The translations under genes were made by a program, and so were the position numbers. Below are positions 49,301-62,180 of a DNA stretch of 64,000 bases, piece after piece. Position 1 is the stretch's first letter. Each line of letters starts with the position of its first letter. Origin of the DNA: Hydractinia symbiolongicarpus (Eukaryota; Cnidaria; Hydrozoa; Anthoathecata; Hydractiniidae); the NCBI RefSeq assembly GCF_029227915.1, contig NC_079877.1:34313851-34377850 (forward strand), in the 5' to 3' direction. Below the pieces are notes generated by a model that worked only from the letters and a program-made list of their open reading frames with translations, was not told the origin of the DNA and ran no database searches.

Positions 49301-50460
49301 GACGCAACCGTTGTAACTCAAACGGATTGACACCGTTAGAAAGTCAATGAAATGTACTTTTTAAAGCTTTCTCTATTTCTTCAGCGCGAACTAACGGCTA
49401 GGATTGGTCCCACAGTAAAAATGACTTATTTATCTAAATTTTTAAATGAATCGCTACCACAGGGTGCAGTGTAATCGCTGAGTTCCAGCAATCATGTCAA
49501 ATTACTAAGAATGTTCTTTCTTGGAGTCCAATTGTCTCATTTATCACATTTATAAGGTCAAAGTCCAAAATCAGTTCAATTAAGTCGCACAGTCAAACGT
49601 TTCAGAGTTAAAAGCGATGCAACATAGTAATATCAGAATACTTTCGCTAAATACATGTTGGTACGAATATGTGACGCAACCGTTGTAACTCAAACGGAAT
49701 TATACCGCCAAGAAATCAATGAAATGTAGTTTTTGAGAATGTCTTTAAATCTTCAGCGCGTGCTAACGGCCAGGATTGGTCCCACAGTAAGAAAATCTTA
49801 TTTATCTAAATTTTAAAATGAATCGCTACCACACGGTCCAGTGTAATCGCTGAGTTCCGGCAATCATGTCAAATAAAGAAGAATATCACTTCTTGTAGTC
49901 AAAATGACTCATTTATCACATTTATAAGGTGAAAGTCCAAAATCAGTTCAATTAAGTCCCACAGTCAATCGTTTCGCTGTTGAAAGCGATACAACTTAGT
50001 AATATCGGAAAAAAATCACTAAATACATGTTGGTACGAATGTGTGACGCAACCGTTGTAACTCAAACGGATTGACACCGTTAGAAAGTCAATGAAATGGA
50101 GTTTTTGAAACTGTCTCTATATCTTCAGCGCGCGCTAACAGCTAGGATTGGTCCCACAGTAAAAATGACTTATTTATCTAAATTTTTAATGAATCGCTAC
50201 CACAGGGTCCAGTGTAATCGCTGAGTTCCGGCAATCATGTCAAATTAGGAAGAATGTTCTTTCTTGGTGTCCAATTCTCTCATTTATCACACTTATGAGG
50301 TCACAGTCCAAAGTTAGTTCAATTAAGTCCTACATTCTATCGTTTCACTGTTTGAAGCGATGCAACCTAGTAATATCAGAAAAATATCGCTAAATACATG
50401 TTGGTACGAATATGTGACCCAACCGTTTTAACTCAAACGGATTGACACCATTAGAAAGTC
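46376..50460 (+). repeat. Mosaic block containing a 3-monomer repeat (1117 bp) and a duplicated monomer
   Basis: Anchors 46684, 47054, 47426, 47799, 48171, 48543, 48916, 49288, 49660, 50032 and 50403. The trimer at 47426, 47799, 48171 recurs at 48543 and 48916, with the shared private word ataactgttagg. The tgtactttttaaagc monomer is present twice in a row (48916 and 49288, 372 bp apart). The two copies differ at very few sites, for example gggtcc against gggtgc and aatcttc against aatgttc. The monomer after 46312 is a recombinant of the tgtggtttttga and gagaatgtctttaaatc subtypes. Confidence 0.85.
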
Positions 50461-53050
50461 AATGAAATGTAGTTTTTGAAACTGTCTCTACTTCTTCAGC
50501 GCGCGATAACGGCTAGGATTGTTTCCACAGTAATAAATGACTTATTTTTCTTAACTTTTAAACAAAGCGCTACCACAGCGCCCAGTGTAATCGCTGAGTT
50601 CCAGCAATCATGTCAAATTAAGAAGAATGTTATTTCTTGGAGTCCAATTGTCTCACTTATAACATTTATGAGGTCAAAGTCCAAAATCAGTTCAATTAAG
50701 TCGCACAGTCAAACGTTTCACAGTTAAAAGCGAAGCAACCTAGTAATATCCAAATACTTTCGCTAAATACATGTTGATACGAATATGTGACGCAACCGTT
50801 GTAACTCAAACGGATTGACACCGTTAGAAAGTCAATGAAATGGAGTTTGTGAAACTGTCTCTATATCTTCAGCGCGCGCTAACGGCTAGGATTGGTCCCA
50901 CCGTAAAAATGACTTATTTATCTAAATTTTTAAATGAATCGCTACCACAGGGTCCAGTGTAATCGCTGAGTTCCAGCAATCATGTCAAATTACTAAGAAT
51001 GTTCTTTCTTGGAGTCCAATTGTCTCATTTATCACATTTATAAGGTCAAAGTCCAAAATCAGTTCAATTAAGTCGCACAGTCAAACGTTTCACAGTTAAA
51101 AGCGAAGCAACCTAGTAATATCCAAATACTTTCGCTAAATACATGTTGATACGAATATGTGACGCAACCGTTGTAACTCAAACGAAATTATACCGCCAAG
51201 AACTCAATGAAATGTAGTTTTTGTGAATGTCTTTATTTCTTCAGCGCGTGCTAACGGCCAGGATTGGTCCCACAGTAAGAAAATCTTATTTATCTAAATT
51301 TTTAAATAAAGTGCTTCCGCAGAGCCTAATGTAACCGCTGAATTCCAGCAATCATGTCAAATTAAGAAGAATGTTATTCCTTGGAGACCAATTGTCTCAT
51401 TTATAACATTTATAAGGTCAAAGTCCAAAATCAGTTCAATTAAGTCGCACAGTCAAATGTTTCACAGTTAAAAGCGATGCAACCTAGTAATATCCGAATA
51501 CTTTCGCTAAATACATGTTGATACGAATATGTGACGCAACCGTTGTAACTCAAACGGAATTATACCGCCAAGAAATCAATGAAATGTAGTTTTTGTGAAT
51601 GTCTTTATTTCTTCAGCGCGTGCTAATGGCCAGGATTGGTCCCACAGTAAGAAAAGACTTATTTATCTTAATTTTTAAATAAAGCGCTACCACAGCGTCC
51701 AGTGTAATCGCTGAGTTCCAGCAATCTTGTCAAATTAAGAAGAATGTTCTTTCTTGGTGTCCAGTTCTCTCATTTATCACACTTATGAGGTCACAGTCCA
51801 AAGTTAGTTCAATTAAGTCCTACAGTCTATCGTTTCACTGTTTGAAGCGATGCAACCTAGTAATATCAGAAAAATATCGCTAAATACATGTTGGTACGAA
51901 TATGTGACCCAACCGTTTTAACTCAAACGGATTGACACCGTTAGAAAGTCAATGAAATGGAGTTTGTGAAACTGTCTCTATATCTTCAGCGCGCGCTAAC
52001 GGCTAGGATTGGTCCCACCGTAAAAATGACTTATTTATCTAAATTTTTAAATGAATCGCTACCACAGGGTCCAGTGTAATCGCTGAGTTCCAGCAATCAT
52101 GTCAAATTACTAAGAATGTTCTTTCTTGGAGTCCAATTGTCTCATTTATCACATTTATAAGGTCAAAGTCCAAAATCAGTTCAATTAAGTCGCACAGTCA
52201 AACGTTTCACAGTTAAAAGCGATGCAACATAGTAATATCAGAATACTTTCGCTAAATACATGTTGGTACGAATATGTGACGCAACCGTTGTAACTCAAAC
52301 GGAATTATACCGCCAAGAAATCAATGAAATGTAGTTTTTGAGAATGTCTTTATTTCTTCAGCGCGTGCTAACGGCCAGGATTGGTACCACAGTAAGAAAA
52401 TCTTATTTATCTAAATTTTAAAATGAATCGCTACCACACGGTCCAGTGTAATCGCTGAGTTCCGGCAATCATGTCAAATAAAGAAGAATATCACTTCTTG
52501 TAGTCAAAATGACTCATTTATCACATTTATAAGGTGAAAGTCCAAAATCAGTTCAATTAAGTCCCACAGTCAATCGTTTCGCTGTTGAAAGCGATACAAC
52601 TTAGTAATATCGGAAAAAATCACTAAATACATGTTGGTACGAATGTGTAACGCAACCGTTGTAACTCAAACGGATTGACACCGTTAGAAAGTCAATGAAA
52701 TGGAGTTTTTGAAACTGTCCCTATATCTTCAGCGCGCTAACGGCTAGGATTGGTCCCACAGTAAAAATGACTTATTTATCTAAATTTTTAATGAATCGCT
52801 ACCACAGGGTCCAGTTTAATCGCTGAGTTCCGGCAATCATGTCAAATTAGGAAGAATGTTCTTTCTTGGTGTCCAATTCTCTCATTTATCACACTTATGA
52901 GGTCACAGTCCAAAGTTAGTTCAATTAAGTCCTACAGTCTATCGTTTCACTGTTTGAAGCGATGCAACCTAGTAATATCAGAAAAATATCGCTAAATACA
53001 TGTTGGTACGAATATGTGACCCAACCGTTTTAACCCAAACGGATTGACAC
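50461..53050 (+). repeat. Mosaic block with local spread of a gatacg anchor variant
   Basis: Anchors 50776, 51148, 51520, 51893, 52265, 52636 and 53005. Three consecutive monomers (50776, 51148, 51520) read ttgatacg instead of ttggtacg. The first two also share gcgaagcaacc and tccaaatac, so they derive from a single-monomer duplication. The monomer after 52636 has lost 2 bp in the GC core (cagcgcgctaacgg), giving a 369-bp step. Confidence 0.82.
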
Positions 53051-56000
53051 CGTTAGAAAGTCAATGAAATGTAGTTTTTGAAACTGTCTCTACTTCTTCA
53101 GCGCGCGATAACGGCTAGGATTGTTTCCACAGTAACAAATGACTTATTTTTCTTAACTTTTAAACAAAGCGCTACCACAGCGCCCAGTGTAATTGCTGAG
53201 TTCCAGCAATCATGTCAAATTAAGAAGAATATCATTTCTTGTAGTCAAAATGACTCATTTATCACATTTATAAGGTCAAAGTCCTGAATCAGTTCAATTA
53301 AGTCCCACAGTCAATCGTTTCACTGTTGAAAGCGATACAACTTAGTAATATCGGAAAAAAAATCACTAAATACATATTGGTACGAATGTGTGACGCAGCT
53401 GTTGTAACTGAAACGGATTGACACCGTTAGAAAATCAATGAAATGTGGTTTTTGAAACTGTCTCTATTTCTTCAGCGCGCGATAACTGCAAGGATTGGTC
53501 CCACAGTAAAAAATGACTTATTTATCTTAATTTTTAAATAAAGCGCTACCACAGCGCCCAGTGTAATCGCTGAGTTCCAGCAATCTTGTCAAATTAAGAA
53601 GAATGTTATTTCTTGGAGTCCAGTTGTCTCACTTATAACATTTATAAGGTCAAAGTCCAAAATCAGTTCAATTAAGTCGCACAGTCAAACGTTTCACAGT
53701 TAAAAGCGATGCAACCTAGTAATATCAGAATACTTTCGCTAAATACATGTTGGTACGAATATATGACGCAACCGTTGTAACTCAAACGGATTGACACCGT
53801 TAGAAAGTAAATGAAATGGAGTTTGTGAAACTGTCTCTATATCTTCAGCGCGCGCTAACGGCTAGGATTGGTCCCACAGTAAAAATGACTTATTTATCTA
53901 AAATTTTAAATGAATCGCTACCACAGGGTCCAGTGTGGTCGCTGAGTTCCGGCAATCATGTCAAATTAAGAAGAATGTTCTTTCTTGGAGTTCAATTGTC
54001 TCATTTATCTCACTTATGAGGTCACAGTCCAAAGTTAGTTCAATTAAGTCCCACAGTCAATCGTTTCACTGTTAGAAGCGATGCAACCTAGTAATATCAG
54101 AAAAATATCGCTAAATACATGTTGGTACGAATATGTGACCCAACCGTTGTAACTCAAACGGATTGAAACCGTTAGAAAGTCAATGAAATGTACTTTTTAT
54201 AGCTTTCTCTATTTCTTCAGCGCAAACTAACGGCTAGGATTGGTCCCACAGTAAAAAATGACTTATTTATCTAAATTTTAAAAAAAGGGCTACCACAGAG
54301 CCTAATGTAATCGCTGAGTTCCAGCAATCATGTCAAATTACGAAGAATATCATTTCTTGTAGTCAAAATGACTCATTTATCACATTTATAAGGTCAAAAT
54401 CCAAAATCAGTTCAATTAAGTCCCACAGTCAATCGTTTCACTGTTGAAAGCGATACAACTTAGTAATATCGGAAAAAAATCACTAAATACATGTTGGTAC
54501 GAATGTGTGACGCAACCGTTGTAACTCAAACGGATTGACACCGTTAGAAAGTCAATGAAATGGAGTTTTTGAAACTGTCTCTATATCTTCAGCGCGCGCT
54601 AACGGCTAGGATTGGTCCCACAGTAAAAATGACTTATTTATCTAAATTTTTAAATGAATCGCTACCACAGGGTCCAGTGTAATCGCTGAGTTCCAGTAAT
54701 CATGTCAAATTACGAAGAATGTTCTTTCTTGGAGTCCAATTGTCTCATTTATCACATTTATAAGGTCAAAGTCCAAAATCAGTTCATTTAAGTCGCACAG
54801 TCAAACGTTTCACAGTTAAAAGCGATGCAACATAGTAATATCAGAATACTTTCGCTAAATACATGTTGGTACGAATATGTGACGCAACCGTTGTAACTCA
54901 AACGGAATTATACCGCCAAGAAATCAATGAAATGTAGTTTTTGAGAATGTCTTTATTTCTTCAGCGCGTGCTAACGGCCAGGATTGGTCCCACGGTAAGA
55001 AAATCTTATTTATCTAAATTTTAAAATGAATCGCTACCACACGGTCCAGTGTAATCGCTGAGTTCCGGCAATCATGTCAAATAAAGAAGAATATCACTTC
55101 TTGTAGTCAAAATGACTCATTTATCACATTTATAAGGTGAAAGTCCAAAATCAGTTCAATTAAGTCCCACAGTCAATCGTTTCGCTGTTGAAAGCGATAC
55201 AACTTAGTAATATCGGAAAAAAATCACTAAATACATGTTGGTACGAAAGTGTGACGCAACCGTTGTAACTCAAACGGATTGACACCGTTAGAAAGTCAAT
55301 GAAATGAAGTTTTTGAAACTGTCTCTATATCTTCAGCGCGCGCTAACGGCTAGGATTGGTCCCACAGTAAAAACACTTATTTATCTAAAGTTCTAAATAA
55401 AGTGCTACCACAGGGTCCAGTGTAATCGCTGAGTTCCGGCAATCATGTCGAATTAAGAAGAATGTTATTCCTTGGAGTCCAATTGGCTCATTTATCACAT
55501 TTATAAGGTCACAGTCCAGAATCAGTTTATTTAAGTCCCACAGTCAATCGTTTCACTGTTAAAAGCGATACAACTTAGTAATATTGGAAAAAATCAGTAA
55601 ACCCATGTTGGTACGATTATGTGACGCAACTGTTGTAACTCAAACGGATTGACACCGTTAGAAAGTCAATGAGATGGAGTTTTTGAAACTGTCTCTATAT
55701 CTTCAGCGCGCGCTAACGGCTAGGATTGGTCCCACAGTAAAAATGACTTATTTATCTTAATTTTTAAATAAAGCCTTACCACAGCGCCCAGTGTAATCGC
55801 CGAGTTCCAGCAATCATGTCAAATTAAGAAGAATATCATTTCTTGTAGTCAAAATGACTCATTTAGCACATTTATAAGGTCAAAGTCCAAAATCAGTTCA
55901 ATTAAGTCCCACAGTAAATCGTTTCACTGTTGAAAGCGATACAACTTAGTAATATCGGAAAAAAATCACTAAATACATGTTGGTACGAATGTGTGACGCA

Positions 56001-56927
56001 ACCGTTGTAACTCAAACGGATTGACACCGTTAGAAAATCAATGAAATGTGGTTTTTGAAACTCTCTCTATATCTTCAGCGCGCGCTAACGGCTAGGATTG
56101 GTCCCACAGTAAAAATGACTTATTTATCTAAATTTTTAATGAATCGCTACCACAGGGTCCAGTGTAATCGCTGAGTTCCGGCAATCATGTCAAATTAAGA
56201 AGAATGTTCTTTCTTGGAGTCCAATTGTCTCATTTATCACACTTATGAGGTCACAGTCCTGAATCAGTTCAAATAATTCCCACAGTCAATCGTTTCACTG
56301 TTAGAAGCGATGCAACCTAGTAATATCAGAAAAACATCGTTAATACATGTTGGTACGAATACGTGACCCAACCGTTGTAACTCAAACGGATTGACACCGT
56401 TAGAAAGTCAATGAAATGTACTTTTTGAAGCTGTCTCTATTTCTTCAGCGCGAACTAGCGGCTAGGATTGGTCTCACAGTAAAAAATGACTTATTTATCT
56501 TAATTTTTAAATAAAGCGCCACCACAGCGCCCAGTGTAATCGCTGAGTTCCAGCAATCATGTCAAATTAAGAAGAATGTTATTTCTTGGCGTCCATTTGT
56601 CTCACTTATAACATTTATAAGGTCAAAGTCCAAAATCAGTTCATTTAAGTCGCACAGTCAAACGTTTCACAGTTAAAAGCGATGCAACCTAGTAATATCC
56701 GAATACTTTCGCTAAATACATGTTGGTACGAATATGTGACGCAACCGTTGTAACTCAAACGGAATTATACCGCCAAGAAATCAATGAAATGTAGCTTTTG
56801 AGAATGTTTTTATTTCTTCAGCGCGTTCTAACGGCCAGGATTGGTCCCACATTAAGAAAATCTTATTTATCTAAATTTTAAAATGAATCGCTTCCACACG
56901 GTCCAGTGTAATCGCTGAGTTCTGGCA
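53051..56927 (+). repeat. Mosaic satellite segment
   Basis: Anchors 53379, 53752, 54124, 54496, 54868, 55240, 55610, 55982, 56352 and 56725. Monomers of most subtypes are present in no repeating order. Anchor 55610 is preceded by aaacccatg, the private mark of monomer 1 of block A. The 56500-56930 part (gtagcttttgagaatg, tttgtctcac) recurs at about 62836-63265. No non-satellite sequence is visible. Confidence 0.82.
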
Positions 56928-59900
56928 ATCATGTCAAATTAAGAAGAATGTTATTCCTTGGAGACCAATTGGCGCATTAATCACATTTATAAGGTCACAG
57001 TCCAGAATCAGTTGAATTAATTCCCACGGTCAATCGTTTTACTGTTAAAAGCGATACAACTTAGTAATATCGGAAGGAAATCACTAAATACATGTTGGTA
57101 CGAATATGTGACCCAACCGTTGTAACTCAAACGGATTGACACCGTTAGAAAGTCAATGAAATGTAGTTTTTGAAACTGTCTCTACTTCTTCAGCGCGCGA
57201 TAACAGCTAGGATTGTTTCCACAGTAATAAATGACTTATTTCTCTTAACTTTAAAACAAAGCGCTACCACAGCGCCCAGTGTAATTGCTGAGTTCCAGCA
57301 ATCATGTCAAATTAAGAAGAATATCATTTCTTGTAGTCAAAATGACTCATTTGTCACATTTATAAGGTCAAAGTCCAAAATCAGTTCAATTAAGTCCCAC
57401 AGTCAATCGTTTTACTGTTGAAAGCGATACAACTTAGTAATATCGGAAAAAAATCAGTAAATACATGTTGGTACGAATATGTGACGCAACCGTTGTAACT
57501 CAAACGGATTGACACCGTTAGAAAATCAGTGAAATTTAGTTTTAGAAACTGACTCTATTTCTTTAGCGCGCGATAACGGCTAGGATTGTTTCCACAGTAA
57601 TAAATGACTTATTTTTCTTAACTTTTAAACAAAGCGCTACCACAGCGCCCAGTGTAATTGCTGAGTTCCAGCAATCATGTCAAATTAAGAAGAATATCAT
57701 TTCTTGTAGTCAAAATGACTCATTTGTCACATTTATAAGGTCAAAGTCCAAAATCAGTTCATTTAAGTCGCACAGTCAAACGTTTCACAGGTAAAAGCGA
57801 TGCAACCTAGTAATATCCGAATACTTTCGCTAAATACATGTTGGTACGAATATGTGACGCAACCGTTGTAACTCAAACGGAATTATACCGCCAAGAAATC
57901 AATGAAATGTAGTTTTTGAGAATGTCTCCATATCTTCTGCGCGCGCTAACGGCTAGGATTGGTCTCACAAAAAAAATGACTTATTTATCGAAATATTTAA
58001 GTGAATCGCTACCACAGGGTCTAGTGTAATCGCTGAGTTCCGGCAATCATGTCAACTTAAGAAGACTGTTCTTTCTTGGAGTCCAATTGTCTCATTTATC
58101 ACACTTATTAGGTCACAGTCCAAAGTTAGTTCAATTAAATCCCACAGTCAATCGTTTCACTGTTAGAAGCGATGCAACCTAGTAATATCAGAAAAACATC
58201 GTTAATACATGTTGGCACGAATATGTGACCCAACCGTTGTAACTCAAACGGATTGACACCGTTAGAAAGTCAATGAAATGTACTTTTTGAAGCTGTCTCT
58301 ATTTCTTCAGCGCGAACTAACGGCTAGGATTGGTCCCACAGTAAAAAATGATTTATTTATCTAAATTTTTAAAAAAAGGCTACCCAGAGCCTAATGTAAT
58401 CGCTGAATTCTAGCAATCATGTCAAATTAAGAAGAATGTTATTCCTTGGAGTCCAATTGTCTCACTTATAACATTTACAAGGTCAAAGTCCAAAATCAGT
58501 TCAATTAAGTCGCACAGTCAAACGTTTCACAGTTAAAAGCGATACAACTTAGTAATATCGGAAGGAAATCACTAAATACATGTTGGTACGAATATGTGAC
58601 CCAACCGTTGTAACTCAAACGGATTGACACCGTTAGAATTTCAATGAAATGTAGTTTTTGAAATTGTCTCTACATCTTCAGCGCGCAATAACGGCTATTA
58701 TTGTTTCCACAGTAATAAATGACTTATTTTTCTTAACTTTTAAACAAAGCCCTACCACAGCGCCCAGTGTAATTGCTGAGTTCCCGCAATCATGTCAAAT
58801 TAAGAAGAATGTTCTTTCTTGGAGTCCAATTGTCTCATTTATCACACTTATGAGGTCACAGTCCAAAGTTAGTTCAATTAAGTCCCACAGTCAATCGTTT
58901 CACTGTTTGAAGCGATGCAACCTAGTAATATCAGAAAAATATCGCTAAATACATGTTGGTACGAATATGTGACCCAACCGTTGTAACTCAAACGGATTGA
59001 CACCGTTAGAAAGTCAATGAAATGTACTTTTTGAAGCTGTCTCTATTTCTTCAGCGCAAACTAACGGCTAGGATTGGTCCCACAGTAAGAAAATCTTATT
59101 TATCTAAATTTTTAAATAAAGCGCTTCCGCAGAGCCTAATGTAACCGCTGAATTCCAGCAATCATGTCAAATTAAGAAGAATGTTATTCCTTGGAGACCA
59201 ATTGGCGCATTAATCACATTTATAAGGTCACAGTCCAGAATCAGTTGAATTAATTCCCACGGTCAATCGTTTTACTGTTAAAAGCGATACAACTTAGTAA
59301 TATCGGAAGGAAATCACTAAATACATGTTGGTACGAATATGTGACCCAACCGTTGTAACTCAAACGGATTGACACCGTTAGAAAGTCAATGAAATGTAGT
59401 TTTTGAAACTGTCTCTACTTCTTCAGCGCGCGATAACGGCTAGGATTGTTTCCACAGTAATAAATGACTTATTTCTCTTAACTTTAAAACAAAGCGCTAC
59501 CACAGCGCCCAGTGTAATTGCTGAGTTCCAGCAATCATGTCAAATTAAGAAGAATATCATTTCTTGTAGTCAAAATGACTCATTTGTCACATTTATAAGG
59601 TCAAAGTCCAAAATCAGTTCAATTAAGTCCCACAGTCAATCGTTTTACTGTTGAAAGCGATACAACTTAGTAATATCGGAAAAAAATCACTAAATACATG
59701 TTGGTACGAATGTGTGACGCAACCGTTGTAACTCAAACGGATTGACACCGTTAGAAAATCAGTGAAATTTAGTTTTAGAAACTGACTCTATTTCTTTAGC
59801 GCGCGATAACGGCTAGGATTGTTTCCACAGTAATAAATGACTTATTTTTCTTAACTTTTAAACAAAGCGCTACCACAGCGCCCAGTGTAATTGCTGAGTT

Positions 59901-62180
59901 CCAGCAATCATGTCAAATTAAGAAGAATATCATTTCTTGTAGTCAAAATGACTCATTTGTCACATTTATAAGGTCAAAGTCCAAAATCAGTTCATTTAAG
60001 TCGCACAGTCAAACGTTTCACAGGTAAAAGCGATGCAACCTAGTAATATCCGAATACTTTCGCTAAATACATGTTGGTACGAATATGTGACGCAACCGTT
60101 GTAACTCAAACGGAATTATACCGCCAAGAAATCAATGAAATGTAGTTTTTGAGAATGTCTCCATATCTTCTGCGCGCGCTAACGGCTAGGATTGGTCTCA
60201 CAAAAAAAATGACTTATTTATCGAAATATTTAAATGAATCGCTACCACAGGGTCTAGTGTAATCGCTGAGTTCCGGCAATCATGTCAACTTAAGAAGAAT
60301 GTTCTTTCTTGGAGTCCAATTGTCTCATTTATCACACTTATTAGGTCACAGTCCAAAGTTAGTTCAATTAAATCCCACAGTCAATCGTTTCACTGTTAGA
60401 AGCGATGCAACCTAGTAATATCAGAAAAACATCGTTAATACATGTTGGCACGAATATGTGACCCAACCGTTGTAACTCAAACGGATTGACACCGTTAGAA
60501 AGTCAATGAAATGTACTTTTTGAAGCTGTCTCTATTTCTTCAGCGCGAACTAACGGCTAGGATTGGTCCCACAGTAAAAAATGATTTATTTATCTAAATT
60601 TTTAAAAAAAGGCTACCCAGAGCCTAATGTAATCGCTGAATTCTAGCAATCATGTCAAATTAAGAAGAATGTTATTCCTTGGAGTCCAATTGTCTCACTT
60701 ATAACATTTACAAGGTCAAAGTCCAAAATCAGTTCAATTAAGTCGCACAGTCAAACGTTTCACAGTTAAAAGCGATACAACTTAGTAATATCGGAAGGAA
60801 ATCACTAAATACATGTTGGTACGAATATGTGACCCAACCGTTGTAACTCAAACGGATTGACACCGTTAGAATGTCAATTAAATGTAGTTTTTGAAATTGT
60901 CTCTACATCTTCAGCGCGCAATAACGGCTATTATTGTTTCCACAGTAATAAATGACTTATTTTTCTTAACTTTTAAACAAAGCCCTACCACAGCGCCCAG
61001 TGTAATTGCTGAGTTCCCGCAATCATGTCAAATTAAGAAGAATGTTCTTTCTTGGAGTCCAATTGTCTCATTTATCACACTTATGAGGTCACAGTCCAAA
61101 GTTAGTTCAATTAAGTCCCACAGTCAATCGTTTCACTGTTTGAAGCGATGCAACCTAGTAATATCAGAAAAATATCGCTAAATACATGTTGGTACGAATA
61201 TGTGACCCAACCGTTGTAACTCAAACGGATTGACACCGTTAGAAAGTCAATGAAATGTACTTTTTGAAGCTGTCTCTATTTCATCAGCGCAAACTAACGG
61301 CTAGGATTGGTCCCACAGTAAGAAAATCTTATTTATCTAAATTTTTAAATAAAGCGCTTCCGCAGAGCCTAATGTAACCGCTGAATTCCAGCAATCATGT
61401 CAAATTAAGAAGAATGTTATTCCTTGGAGACCAATTGGCGCATTAATCACATTTATAAGGTCACAGTCCAGAATCAGTTGAATTAATTCCCACGGTCAAT
61501 CGTTTTACTGTTAAAAGCGATACAACTTAGTAATATCGGAAGGAAATCACTAAATACATGTTGGTACGAATATGTGACCCAACCGTTGTAACTCAAACGG
61601 ATTGACACCGTTAGAAAGTCAATGAAATGTAGTTTTTGAAACTGTCTCTACTTCTTCAGCGCGCGATAACGGCTAGGATTGTTTCCACAGTAATAAATGA
61701 CTTATTTCTCTTAACTTTAAAACAAAGCGCTACCACAGCGCCCAGTGTAATTGCTGAGTTCCAGCAATCATGTCAAATTAAGAAGAATATCATTTCTTGT
61801 AGTCAAAATGACTCATTTGTCACATTTATAAGGTCAAAGTCCAAAATCAGTTCAATTAAGTCCCACAGTCAATCGTTTTACTGTTGAAAGCGATACAACT
61901 TAGTAATATCGGAAAAAAATCACTAAATACATGTTGGTACGAATGTGTGACGCAACCGTTGTAACTCAAACGGATTGACACCGTTAGAAAATCAGTGAAA
62001 TTTAGTTTTAGAAACTGACTCTATTTCTTCAGCGCGCGATAACGGCTAGGATTGTTTCCACAGTAATAAATGACTTATTTTTCTTAACTTTTAAACAAAG
62101 CGCTACCACAGCGCCCAGTGTAATTGCTGAGTTCCAGCAATCATGTCAAATTAAGAAGAATATCATTTCTTGTAGTCAAA
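56928..62180 (+). repeat. 6-monomer higher-order repeat, 2233 bp, 2.35 copies
   Basis: Copy 1 is 56928-59160 (anchors 57097, 57470, 57843, 58214, 58585, 58958). Copy 2 is 59161-61393 (anchors 59330, 59703, 60076, 60447, 60818, 61191). Copy 3 is 61394 to about 62180 (anchors 61563, 61936). All offsets are exactly 2233 bp. Comparing copies 1 and 2 by eye I count eight substitutions and no indels, about 99.6% identity. Private marks include ttggcacg at 58214 and 60447, and ggctattattg at 58693 and 60926. The block ends where tcatttgtcac becomes tcatttatcac and the sequence changes subtype. Confidence 0.94.

Noticed and set aside
58658-58948. 96-codon frame, repeated at 60891
   Set aside because: It is identical in both places because the 2233-bp HOR was duplicated. 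It starts at TTG and belongs to the same satellite phase.
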